Assembly: GCF_022965805.1 (NCBI RefSeq)
Contig: NW_027331416.1
Coordinates: 114,317 to 178,316 of the forward strand
Direction of reading: 5' to 3'
DNA from: Primulina eburnea
Lineage: Eukaryota; Streptophyta; Magnoliopsida; Lamiales; Gesneriaceae
Length of the DNA stretch: 64,000 nt
Position 1 is the stretch's first letter. The number at the start of each line of letters is the position of its first letter. Positions 23,687 to 33,976 of this stretch are shown piece by piece. The position numbers and the translations under genes are program-made. The notes beneath the pieces were generated by a model. It was not told the DNA's origin, did no database searches, and saw only the letters and a program-made list of their open reading frames with translations.

Positions 23687-25213
23687 TGTGACACCCTGAC
23701 CCGTAACGATAAAAATACGCAGCGGAAATAAATTTTTTTTTCTTTAAAATATGGAAGGAGTTTCAAAATACATTTCATAAAATGTTTACAAAATAAATAC
23801 ATGATCATTCAAATGATATACAAAATACAAAACAATCATTCTTATGATCATGTCCCAAAATATTTGCAAAATAATCTTCCTTCCAACAGTGTATGCATAT
23901 GACCCCTATCCACAGTCAACGTCCCGGGCCTCCACTCTGATCTGCATCACATGAAAATAACTGAAATGAGAATAAATCTCAGCAAGTGGAACTCTACATA
24001 GCAATGATACATAGTATACTCTGTAAAACATGACTTTGAAATCATAAATACCATCAACTCTGAAACATGAATACTGTAGCAATAACTGTAGCAATAACAA
24101 TAGCAATAGATAGCAATACGATGGTATTTATCTTTTCTATGGTTGGATTGATATCAATAGTATCTCTGTCTGTGGTTGCAAATATCCCATCGATATAAAT
24201 CGATAACTGTGAGGGATAAAAGCCTATGGTCGTTGATCAACTAATTGCATGCAATGCTCTGACTATGATTAATAAATCCAATAAAACATTTGAACTCTGA
24301 ATAGCATTTAAAGCCGTCATTTCGCAATCTCTATCTTTTGTATTCCCTTTTTAACAATAGTGAGACATACAATGCCTCCAATAGATAATCAATGAAATCA
24401 ATACATAACAATGGATCAATGGAAGGGAATAACACTTTGAAACCTTTAAAACACAATACATATATCATCATGTGAGCAAAAGGATGAAATTCCACTTACA
24501 AACCAATAGAACACCTCCAAACTATACTCTTGGTACACCACCTACAACAATAATCCATAAATAACACCAATATCAACTCTATATCCAAAAATATAAGTCA
24601 AACAATCCATTAAACCAACAATAACATCACCCTATAACATCTCATATCCAAAACCATGATAGAATCGCACCAAAAACTTACCTAAGCTTCCCAACACCAA
24701 GGAGAACGTCGATCTCAAGTCGAATCGTCGAAAAGAAGCTTGGATTGAAGATAGGAAATGAACGAAATGGTAGAAAACCCTTGGAACTAGAGAGGAAATC
24801 TCGAAAATGAAAAGAAGATAAGGTAGAAATGAAGTCAACTCAATCAAAAAGGTACTAAATATCTCGCCCATACTTACACCGCGGGTGCGGTCACACAAGC
24901 ACCGCGGGTGCGCTAAGCTCACGGCATTCCAACAAAATTCCCACGCACGATCACCGCGGGTGCGGTGCTACAATTACCGCGGGTGCGGTGCTTACACTGC
25001 CGCGAGTGCGGTGCCACTTCGGCCAAGAACAAACCAAGGCAACTGAAAATCGAACCGAAACACTGAAACGAACAACCAACAACATCTAATACCTCAAGAC
25101 AACAATAACCAATAATACTATGGCCCAAAACACAACTCTAAACATATAAATCATAAAACCCAATAAACACAATAAAGCTTAAACCGTACCGTACACCGGG
25201 CTCGGCTATTACA
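23687..25213 (-). repeat. B1 3' LTR (about 1527 bp)
   Basis: TGTGACACCCTGACCC...GGCTATTACA, matching the LTRs of B2 (58349-59964) over its length. It contains the palindromic GC cluster accgcgggtgcggt at 24877-25015. It joins satellite directly at 23686. Confidence 0.88.
24877..25015 (-). repeat. Palindromic GC minisatellite (ACCGCACCCGCGGT) in B1 U3
   Basis: Five near-copies of accgcgggtgcggt, an imperfect palindrome, separated by short spacers. The same motif is expanded in the B2 LTRs (53351-53580 and 59540-59770) and occurs in the same element-sense orientation in the solo LTR at 60608. A weak TATA-like gatatttag follows near 24850 in the element sense. Confidence 0.8.
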
Positions 25214-25214
25214 A
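25210..25214. other. Target site duplication TACAA, left (family A solo LTR)
   Basis: TACAA precedes the LTR tip TGTAATG and recurs at 27254-27258. The uninterrupted site is seen in B2 as ctattacaatctccc at 53766-53780. Confidence 0.93.
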
Positions 25215-25366
25215 TGTAATGCCCAAGAATTTGGTTACCGTAATCTGAGATGATTAACGTAATCTGGGATGTTTTATTGATGATGAACTGATATGATTTT
25301 AGATGCATTGTGCCGAGACCGAACGGGGCCAAGTACATGACTTATACAAGAATTGAACAGAACTAT

Positions 25367-25550
25367 TGGCGCTTGCGGGCCATTACCAGATCAAATCGGA
25401 GCAAGTATATGATTTATACCACTGGGGGACAGAAAGTCTGGCGCCCGAGCGGTAGAAAGTGACCGCCCGAGCGCCAGTGTTCATCAAACATTCGTCGCGG
25501 GCAGAGGATGTGGCGCCCGGGCAGTAGATTATTACCGCCCGAGCGCCAAA
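25367..25550 (+). repeat. GC-rich inverted minirepeats (GCGCCCGAGCGG) in solo LTR U3
   Basis: tggcgcccgagcggtagaaa faces accgcccgagcgcca, so the words form inverted pairs that could fold. Two such pairs are complete and one is decayed. They sit about 70 bp upstream of the TATA-like run. Confidence 0.7.
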
Positions 25551-25618
25551 GGTGTAATCGGTAACGCTTGAGCCGAGAGGGCCGCAAAAGTGCCACGTTT
25601 CTCCAACATGCAGCTTGT

Positions 25619-25636
25619 GATATATATATGTATATC
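25619..25636 (+). promoter_or_regulatory. Putative TATA box of family A solo LTR
   Basis: gatatatatatgtatatc, the only strong TA run in this LTR, placed just after the GC-rich inverted repeats as in the family A LTR at 5742-5754. Confidence 0.5.
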
Positions 25637-26339
25637 ACTCGAAATTCCTCAGAAATCGAGGAAGGAAGTCGAGAATCTTTCAAAGAAATCTTTACGTCTT
25701 TTTATTTCAATCCGTCCGTTAGATTTTAAATCCGACTTCGGTACCGTACTCCTATCAACGTAGGCTACAACTGGACGTAAGTTTTACTACGTTTTAACAT
25801 GTTTTGAAATTATGATGTTGTTAGAATTGAATACACGTCATATATGTTATTCTTGACATGTTAGACAGCGTAGAATCGAAGTCAGATTAAGAAACGGACT
25901 GAATATGGAATTGTTATGAATTTCAGAATGAAATTGACTGAGATGTGATGTCAGATTTGTACGGTGGTTGATTTTAAATTAGTGGTATTAGTATATACTG
26001 GTGTGGTATTACTGGTATCGCAAGATTGTACCATTGTACTGGCAGAATTTGATAAAACAGAGATGTTGTGATTTGATTTGAATATTAATACAGAATATCG
26101 ATATTGTTATTGTCAGATTGAGTATTGACAGGATTTGAGTTCGAGACTTCGACAGAGTCAGAATATCAGAAAGAAAGGTATAAATTAATGTTGAGTTGGG
26201 ATTGCACAACTCGAGTGTGGTTTGGCTCGAGTCTCCCTAAATCACATACTTAGTTTATTACATTGATATTTGTAATTGTTGAGATTGATGTTTGTAGTCT
26301 GTTGATTCATAGCCACTGCATGTATTGTTTACTGATTTG

Positions 26340-26645
26340 TTGAGTCATTGGCTGAGTCGCCTAGTCACCGACTGATTCGTCTAGCTATCGGCTGTTTCGC
26401 CTAGCTATTGGCTGATTCGCTTAATTATTGACTGAGTCGTCTAGCTATCGGCTGTTTCGCCTAGCTATTGGCTGATTCACTTACTTATTGACTGAGTCGT
26501 CTAGCTATCGGCTGTTTCGCCTAGCTATTGGCTGATTCGCTTACTTATTGACTGAGTCGTCTAGCTATCGGTTGTTTCGCCTAGCTATTGGCTGATTCGC
26601 TTAAATCTTGACTGAGTCGTCAATTCTGTGGCTGTTTCGCCCAGA
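26340..26645 (+). repeat. 60-bp minisatellite in solo LTR (about 5 copies)
   Basis: An exact 60-bp period, each copy built from three roughly 20-bp subunits related to ctagctattggctgattcgc, ttacttattgactgagtcgt and ctagctatcggctgtttcgc. The last copy is decayed. I do not see it in the family A LTR at 4030-6232, so it probably expanded inside this copy or subfamily. Confidence 0.9.
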
Positions 26646-27253
26646 CATCGGGATCCCTAGGTTAGAGTTGAGTCGAGTCTGAGACGACGCGTTGTTTGAG
26701 TTGAGTTTGAGTCTGAGTGTGAGTCATTGCTTGATATTGATTTATATTATTTGATGTTGATTATGTTCCTGATGATGGTACATGTTTAGAATAAGAGTTA
26801 TTCTTGATATTGCTTCATGTTCTGATTTGATACATGTTATGATTATTGCTTATATGCTTTTATATATGTTTTTATATGATTGCACGTTTACATTGTTTAT
26901 ACTGGGATATTTATATCTCACCGGAGTTATCCGGCTGTTGTCTTGTTTTGTATGTGTGCATGACAACAGGTGGGACATGTTCAGGGTCAAGAAAAGAAAG
27001 AGGCTGGACTAGATAGCGTGGAGATCCGGGCTTCGAAGCAACTTAGGATTCAGCACTGATATGTAGTTGAACCTAGTTGAATCCTTGTAGATAATACATG
27101 ATGTGTATGTTTATGTTTAATATGTAATTTGAATTTAATTACATTACGTTTCCGCTTTGTATATTAAAAGAAAAAAAAATTAGACCCTGTTTTATAATTG
27201 ATTAATTAGTCCCAATGATGAGTAAGAACTTGATTAGCGTCCGGGTCCCCACA

Positions 27254-27258
27254 TACAA
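27254..27258. other. Target site duplication TACAA, right (family A solo LTR)
   Basis: Matches 25210-25214. The B1 polypurine tract (tctcccatcctta on the plus strand) follows directly. Confidence 0.93.
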
Positions 27259-27297
27259 TCTCCCATCCTTAGAGGAATTTCGTCCGCGAAATTGACG

Positions 27298-30200
27298 TCA
27301 CTGCACGAATAACTCAGGATACTTCTCTCTCATCTCATCCTCTGGTTCCCACGTAGCCTCTTCGATCAAATGGTTCCTCCAAAGGACTTTAACGATGCCG
27401 ATCTCTTTGTTCCTCAATACTCTAACTGTGCGATCCAGAATCTGAATCGGAATCTCTTGGTAAGTCAAATTCGGCGTCAAGTCCAATGGCTCATGGCGAA
27501 GAACATGGGAAGGATTCGCAATATACTTCCAGAGCATCGATACGTGAAACACATTATGGACTCTGTCAAGATCGGGCGGTAGGGCTAATCTGTAGGCTCT
27601 GTCACCAACTCGGTCCAATATCTCGAATGGACCAATGAATCTCGGACTCAACTTGCCCTTCTTGCCAAATCTCATCACACTCTTGAGAGGTGCTATCTTC
27701 AAGAACACGTGATCGCCAACCTCGAACTGCAAAGGTCTGCGACGAACATCTGCATAGCTCTTCTGTCTCGACTGAGCAGTCTTCATCCTCTCTCTGATCA
27801 CAGTAACAACATCGGCTGTCTGCTGGACCAACTCGGGACCCAACATCTTTCTCTCACCAACCTCATCCCAAAACAAAGGCGATCTGCACTTCCTGCCATA
27901 AAGTGCCTCATACGGTGCCATCCCAATCGACTCCTGGTAGCTATTGTTGTACGTGAACTCCACAAGAGGCAATTTAGAATCCCAGCTACCAGAATAGTCA
28001 ATAGTACAAGCTCTGAGCATATCCTCAAGAATCTGAATGACTCTCTCTGACTGACCGTCGCTCTGAGGGTGATAAGCTGTACTGAAAGCTAACCGTGATC
28101 CCATAGCTCTGTGCAGACTCTTCCAAAACTCGGAGGTAAATCTGGGGTCACGATCAGGCACAATCGACACAGGGACACCGTGAAGTCTAACAATCTCTGC
28201 AATATAATCCTCGGCATACTGCTTCATGGAGTACGTCGTCTTGACTGGGAGAAAGTGCGCTGACTTAGTTAACCGATCAACAATGACCCAAATGGAATTA
28301 TAACCTTTCTGCACTCTGGGAAGACCAGTCACGAAATCCATCGTAATATGCTCCCACTTCCACTGAGGAATCGGCAATGATAGCAATGACCCAGCAGGTC
28401 TCTGATGCTCAATCTTCACCTGCTGACAAGTAAGGCACTGAGAAATGAACAAAGCAATATCTTTCTTCATACCTGGCCACCAATAGAATCGACGAAGATC
28501 CTGATACATCTTCGTACTGCCTGGATGAATCGAATATGGTGCAGTATGAGCCTCTGTCAAGACATCTCGCCTAATATCATCGCCAATAGGAACACAGATA
28601 CGGCCTCTGAAAGTCACCAATCCATCACCATTCAAACCAAACTCTGAATTACCCCTCTCCTCAGCTCTAGCTCTCAACTCTAGCAACTGCACATCGACAG
28701 TCTGCTCTCTACGGATCCTGTCCGTCAAAGTAGATCGAATAACCAACGCTGAAAGACGAGCAATGGTACCTGGAATCACCAGATAAATCTCCTCTCTCTG
28801 CAAATCCATCAACAATGGCCTCTGAATCAAAGAACTCAATGAAGAACTCGATTTACGACTCAAAGCATCAGCCACAATGTTCGCCTTCCCTGGGTGGTAA
28901 CTGATAGTTACATCATAATCTTTGACCAGCTCTAACCACCTCCTCTGCCTCATGTTGAGCTCTTTTTGAGAAAACAGATACTTCAAGCTCTTGTGGCCTG
29001 TGAAGATCTCACACTTTTCGCCATACAGATAATGTCTCCAAATCTTCAGGGCGAAAACCACAGCTGCTAGCTCCAAATCGTGCGTCGGATAATTCTTCTC
29101 ATAGTCTTTCAACTGACGAGAAGCATAAGCAATGACCTTACCTCGCTGCATCAGCACTGCACCAAGGCCTCTCTTCGACGCATCAGTATAGACCACAAAA
29201 TCCTCGGAACCACTAGGCAAAGAAGGAACAGGAGCTGTCGTCAACGTGTCCTTCAACTCCTGAAATGCACGCTGGCAATCGATAGACCACTCGAACTTCA
29301 CAGTCTTCCTCGTCAAATTGGACAATGGCAGGGCAATCTTGGAAAAATCTGAAATGAAACGACGATAGTAACCCGCCAAACCAAGGAAACTGCGTACCTC
29401 TGAGACAGTGGTAGGAATAGGCCATTTCTGAATCGCCTCTATCTTCATCGGATCAACAGCAATGCCATCCCTCGAAACAACATGGCCTAGAAAAGAAATC
29501 TGATCCAGCCAAAACTCACACTTCTTCAACTTGGCAAACAGCCTCCTCTCTCTCAGCAATTGAAGAACAACTCTGAGATGCTCTGCATGAAGCTCTCTGG
29601 TCTTGGAATAGATCAAGATGTCGTCAATGAAGACAATGACGAAGCTATCCAGATAGGGCTTGAACACACGGTTCATCAGGTCCATGAAGACTGAAGGGGC
29701 ATTGGTCAAACCAAACGACATCACAAGAAACTCAAAATGACCATACCTGGTCCTGAAAGCCGTCTTAGGGACATCAGACTCCCTAACCTTCAACTGATAA
29801 TAGCCAGACCGAAGATCAATCTTCGAAAATACAGTGGCACCATGGAGCTGATCAAACAAATCATCTATCCGAGGCAACGGATACTTGTTCTTGACAGTCA
29901 CTTTGTTAAGCTCCCTGTAGTCGATACACAGCCGCAAAGAACCATCTTTCTTCTTGACAAACAGAACCGGAGCTCCCCAAGGCGAAGAACTCGGACGAAT
30001 AAAACCCTTGTCTAAAAGATCCTGCAACTGAATCTTCAACTCCTTCATCTCAGTAGGGGCCATCCTGTACGGAGCCTTAGAAATAGGAACCGTATCTGGA
30101 GCTAAATCGATCGAAAACTCAACATCTCTGTCCGACGGCAAACCCGAAACATCATCCTCAAACACATCAGCAAACTCCCTCACAACATCAATATCATCAG

Positions 30201-30609
30201 TATTCAACTTAATCAGTCTATCCACATCCACAATAGAAGCAAGAAACCCATCGCAACCTCTACACAGCAATCTCTCAGCCTCAAGACAAGAAATAAAAGG
30301 AAGGACCAGCGAAGTACCTGAGCTGGCGAGAACTCCTCCCTGGCCATCATCTGCAAAAGTCACCTTATTAGCAACACAATCGATAACTGCACGGTAAGTC
30401 GAAAGCCAATCCATGCCAAGAATAACATTGAAAGCAACCATAGGAATAACAATCAAATCAGCGAAGACAACTCGCTCCTCAATACAAACAGGGCACGCAA
30501 ACACAATCGACGTCGGGCACAACACGTCCCCCGAAGGCAAAACAACACTAAGCTGGAGGGGAAGAACATAAGGAACTATACCCAACGATCTCAAAAACAA
30601 ATCAGACAT
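27298..30609 (-). pseudogene. pol: B1 pol: protease, RT, RNase H, integrase, chromodomain (inactivated)
   Basis: An open frame of 1103 codons from an internal Met. Domains in order: the rest of retropepsin; RT with [11 protein letters not shown] and the catalytic FIDDILIYS; RNase H with [12 protein letters not shown]; integrase with an HHCC zinc region, [20 protein letters not shown] and DGQSER (D, D, 35 residues, E intact); then a [14 protein letters not shown] linker and a complete chromodomain ([14 protein letters not shown] to KYPELFVQ). Two defects: a TAG stop at about 30638 just upstream cuts the frame two residues before the protease DTGA, and the RNase H motif TDHKSL has become TGHKSL (codon 28996-28998), removing a catalytic Asp. 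The chromodomain is more complete than in B2. Confidence 0.9.
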
Positions 30610-30636
30610 AAAAGAATGAGTAGCACCAGTATCTAC

Positions 30637-30859
30637 CTAAGTCTTAGCTACTCTGCCTGAAATCAAAATAGTACTAGAGATCAATGAAGAATCATGATTA
30701 ATACCTTCCTTCGTCATCGCAAAGATACGACCCTGCACCTTCCCTTGGTTAGCTCCTCGTGGACAATTTCTGGCAACGTGGCCTGCCGTGCCACAACGGT
30801 AACAAGTATGAGTGCCAAGTCTGCACTCTCCTCGATGATGCTTGCCACACTTAGGACAC
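30637..30859 (-). pseudogene. gag: B1 gag C-terminal fragment with zinc knuckle, left of element C
   Basis: Encodes [12 protein letters not shown], then [14 protein letters not shown] (a CX2CX4HX4C knuckle), then the linker to the protease, ending ISGRVAKT and a stop where B2 continues into LIDTGATH. The other half of gag lies beyond element C at 37925. The break falls within the codons just before the first knuckle. Confidence 0.85.
30855..30859. other. Target site duplication GACAC, left (element C)
   Basis: GACAC before the LTR tip TGACGTG. It recurs at 37925-37929. Joining the two sides at one copy restores the gag order seen in B2 (gga cac agt gg on the plus strand). Confidence 0.95.
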
Positions 30860-31777
30860 TGACGTGAATCTTGACACGAATAAATAGCAAACACGATTAA
30901 AAATAAATCGCACCCTCTATTCAATTACGATATTAAGATCCGTGTGTTTTCCCGATCTTTTGATTCAAGTATTGTGTGATATTCACCTCTAAACTAGCAA
31001 GAGTTTAGCAACAAATAAACACGAGGATAAACAATCGAAAACTATACGAACCTTCGAAGAACTTTGCCTACGACAATCCGCACAAGCAACGATCGACAAA
31101 CGCCACAAAGTTAAAAACTTTGTTAAGTTTGATTTGATTTGACAAAGCTAAAAGCTTTGAAAAGTTGAGAGAAAATTCTCACAAGTTTGATAAACTCAAA
31201 ATAATATGCGTATTGTGTTCTAAAAATTCGTCCAACATAGTCTATGTATCAAAAGATATCAAGAAATCTAGTCTCCCAAAATAATAAAACTCTAGAAAAG
31301 GAAACAAATCCGCGCAGAAAACATAGGACACAGACCCCGTGTAGACCTCCGTGTCAGGGTCCGTGTACATACTGTAAAACTCTTCAGTCGGAAACAAGGG
31401 ACACGGACCCCGTGCTCGCCTCCGTGTGCGGGTCCGTGTAGGCACTGTCTTTGCCAATAACAAAGGGCACGGACCCCGTGCCTGGGTCCGTCTCCAGGTC
31501 CGTGGAGCCACTGTAAAAACTCATCCCAGCTTGTAAAGGACACCGACCCCGTGTACAGGTCCGTGTGCAGGTCCGTCCAGACTCTGTCAGCAACATCAAT
31601 GCTTGAATGACTTTCCGTTGGCCTCCAAACGTACTCCCATGCATCACGACCTCTTCCGGCTTGCTCATGACTCCTTGTAGCGCCTCCTTGAATCTCTTTA
31701 GTCGACCCCTCGTGATTGGTCCCTCCGGCAACTGCAAAGGATCCCATGCTTTCCTTGGGACGTCCACGTTCGCATCA
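30860..31777 (-). repeat. Element C 3' LTR (918 bp)
   Basis: Contains the end of the pol frame and a palindromic cluster (31318-31590) with repeats of cacggaccccgtg and ggtccgtgt. In the element sense it begins TGATGCGAACG right after the PPT. Confidence 0.93.
31318..31590 (-). repeat. Palindromic minisatellite CACGGACCCCGTG in element C LTR
   Basis: Four blocks, each a near-palindrome (cacggaccccgtg) followed by ctccgtgt or ggtccgtgt half-sites, spaced about 65-75 bp by spacers such as actgtaaaactcttcagtcgg. The same array is in the 5' LTR at 37475-37725. In the pol frame it is translated as repeated peptides of the type [13 protein letters not shown]. Confidence 0.85.
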
Positions 31778-31790
31778 TCCTCCCCTTCTT
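31778..31790 (-). other. Element C polypurine tract, inside the pol frame
   Basis: Plus-strand tcctccccttctt, AAGAAGGGGAGGA in the element sense, abutting the LTR TG. It is translated as part of FQEGEDD, so plus-strand priming site and coding sequence overlap. Confidence 0.88.
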
Positions 31791-32299
31791 GAAAAGGATT
31801 TGTCCTCAAATCTTGCTCATCACCTACATCAAACAACGACAAATCACTAACATTAAATGTAGAACTTACGTTGTACTCACCTGGCAAGTCGAGTTTGTAG
31901 GCGTTGTCATTGATTCTCTCAAGAACTTGGAATGGTCCATCGCCCCTAGGTAATAGCTTTGAGCGTCGCTTCTCCGGAAACCTCTCCTTCCTCCAGTGTA
32001 GCCACACCCAATCCCCCTTCTCAAATACCACCTTCTTTTTCCCTTTGTTGGCTTGCCTAGCATATTGTTCATTCTTCTTCTCAATGTTGGCTTTGGCCTT
32101 TTCATGCAACCCCCTAACAAATTCAGCCTTCTTTTTGCCATCCATGTTTAACCTTTCACTCACAGGTAAAGACATCAAATCCAACGGAGTCAAAGGATTA
32201 AAACCGTATACAATTTCAAATGGCGAATAGTTAGTAGTAGAATGCACACAACGATTATAAGCAAATTCAACAAATGGCAAGCAATTTTCCCAATTCTTT

Positions 32300-32664
32300 A
32301 AGTTCTTCTTGAGAATAGCACGTAATAAAGTTCCTAACGTCCTATTAACTACCTCAGTTTGACCATCAGTTTGAGGATGACAGGTCGTAGAAAACAGTAA
32401 TTTAGTGCCAAGTTTAGCCCACAGTGTTTTCCAAAAGTAACTTAGGAATTTAACATCACGGTCCGACACAATGGTCCTAGGCATGCCATGCAGCCTAACG
32501 ACTTCTCTAAAGAATAGGTCCGCAATGTTAGATGCATCATCCGTCTTGTGACAAGCAATAAAGTGTACCATTTTCGAAAACCTATCCACAACAACAAATA
32601 TAGAGTCTCTCCCCTTCTTTGTCCTAGGTAATCCCAAAACAAAGTCCATAGAGATATCCACCCA
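32300..32664 (-). other. Single-copy counterpart of the 364-bp satellite monomer within element C integrase
   Basis: The segment from the Trp codon of [10 protein letters not shown] (32662-32664) to the Leu of KKNL (near 32300) has the same limits as one satellite monomer. By eye about 84 percent of bases match the satellite consensus, but only about four residues differ in protein (V/I twice, V/A, and Asp to Gly at the catalytic site). Confidence 0.85.
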
Positions 32665-33897
32665 AGGTTCACTAGGGACGGGAAGTGGTGTATATAATCC
32701 GTGTGGTAGTGTCCTAGACTTAGCTTGTCTACAAGTTATGCACTTCTCACAAATACGTTCAACATCACGCTTCATGTGTGGCCAATAAAAATGTTCATGC
32801 AATACACTTAAAGTCTTAGCCACCCCAAAGTGCCCCATTAGGCCACCCCCATGTGCCTCCCTAACAAGTAATTCACGAATTGATGACTTGGGAATGCACA
32901 ATCTATCCTCTCTAAACAAGAAACCTTTATGCAAGTAGAATTTATCATGTGGACCATGCATACAAGTTTCAAACACTTCCTTAAAATCATCATCTAGCAC
33001 ATACAACTCTTTAACAAGTTCAAACCCCAATATTTTGGATTCCAAAGTAGAGAAAAGTACATACCTCCGTGATAGTGCGTCGGCCACTACATTTTCCTTA
33101 CCTCGCTTATACTTGATCATGTAGGGGAATGTCTCTATGAAGGCCACCCACTTAGCATGCCGCTTGTTCAGCTTTTGTTGCCCCTTGAGGTGCTTTAGAG
33201 ACTCATGATCCTTATGAATCACAAACTCTTTAGGCCTCAAGTAGTGTTGCCACGTCTCAAGAGTCCTCACAAGTGCATAGAACTCCTTGTCATACGTGGG
33301 ATAGTTCAGCGCTGCCCCATTGAGTTTCTCACTAAAGTACGCCACCGGCCTTCCTCCTTGCATCAACACGCCACCGATACCTACACCTGAAGCATCACAT
33401 TCAATTTCAAAAGTATTAGCAAAATCAGGTAACACAAGTAAAGGAGCATTAATTAATTTTTGCTTGATAATATTAAAAGACTTCTCTGGCTCCTCGCCCC
33501 AACAGAATGGAACGTTCTTCTTGATGACCGCCGTCATCGGTGCCGCCAATGTGCTAAAATCCCTTACAAACCTCCTATAGAAGCTTGCAAGACCATGAAA
33601 GCTTCGGACTTGACCAACAGTAGTAGGCGATGGCCAATCTCGAATAGCACTTACCTTGTCTTCGTCCACTTGTATCCCTTGTGAACTCACAACGAAACCA
33701 AGAAACACAAGTTTGTTTGTACAAAAATCACACTTCTTTAAGTTAGCATACAAATTTTCAGCCCTTAATGTGATTAGCACAAGTTTCAAGTGTTTAACAT
33801 GCTCTTCAAGATTCTTGCTATACACTAGGATATCATCAAAGTAAACCACAACAAATTTACCTATATGTTCACGCAAGACATGATTCATTAACCTCAT

Positions 33898-33976
33898 AAA
33901 GTGCTAGGTGCATTAGTTAAGCCAAAAGGCATAACCATCCACTCATACAACCCATACTTAGTTTTAAAATCAGTTT
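33898..33976 (-). other. Lesion zone in element C RT: two single-base deletions
   Basis: Compared with the usual RT reading, one base is missing right after REGDE (near 33977, making an immediate TGA) and one more about 70 bp downstream in the sense direction (near 33900). The intervening stretch is recognisable RT only in a shifted frame. The two lesions do not restore a continuous protein. Confidence 0.8.

Larger units (their letters stand above)
25215..27253 (+). mobile_element. Family A solo LTR (2039 bp) inserted at the B1 LTR/PPT border
   Basis: A plus-strand LTR, TGTAATGCCC...GGGTCCCCACA, flanked by a perfect TACAA duplication and with no internal region: the product of LTR-LTR recombination. 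Its ends and a block near 26915-26975 match the family A LTR at 4030-6232 in reverse complement, but the middle has diverged. U3 carries copies of gcgcccgagcggt and its inverse (25367-25550), followed by a TA-rich TATA-like run (25619-25636). A 60-bp minisatellite lies at 26340-26645. Confidence 0.92.
31384..33897 (-). pseudogene. pol: Element C pol, second part: RT (from thumb side), RNase H, integrase, tail in LTR
   Basis: 837 codons. Starts inside RT ([10 protein letters not shown]), contains catalytic YFDDILVYS, RNase [11 protein letters not shown] and KDHESLKHL, then an integrase with an HHCC region ([19 protein letters not shown]). The catalytic triad is intact: Asp at 32644-32646 in MDFVLGLP, Asp at 32461-32463 in SDRDVKF, Glu at 32353-32355 in QTEVVN, with 35 residues between the last two. 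A GPF-type module ([21 protein letters not shown]) follows. The last roughly 130 codons lie in the 3' LTR and end in palindrome-encoded repeats. A frameshift just upstream separates it from the first part. Segment 32300-32664 is the counterpart of the satellite monomer. Confidence 0.9.

Noticed and set aside
27370..30015. Plus-strand open frames of 70-113 codons opposite B1 pol (and likewise opposite B2 and C)
   Set aside because: Antisense shadows of the pol coding sequence with no independent homology.
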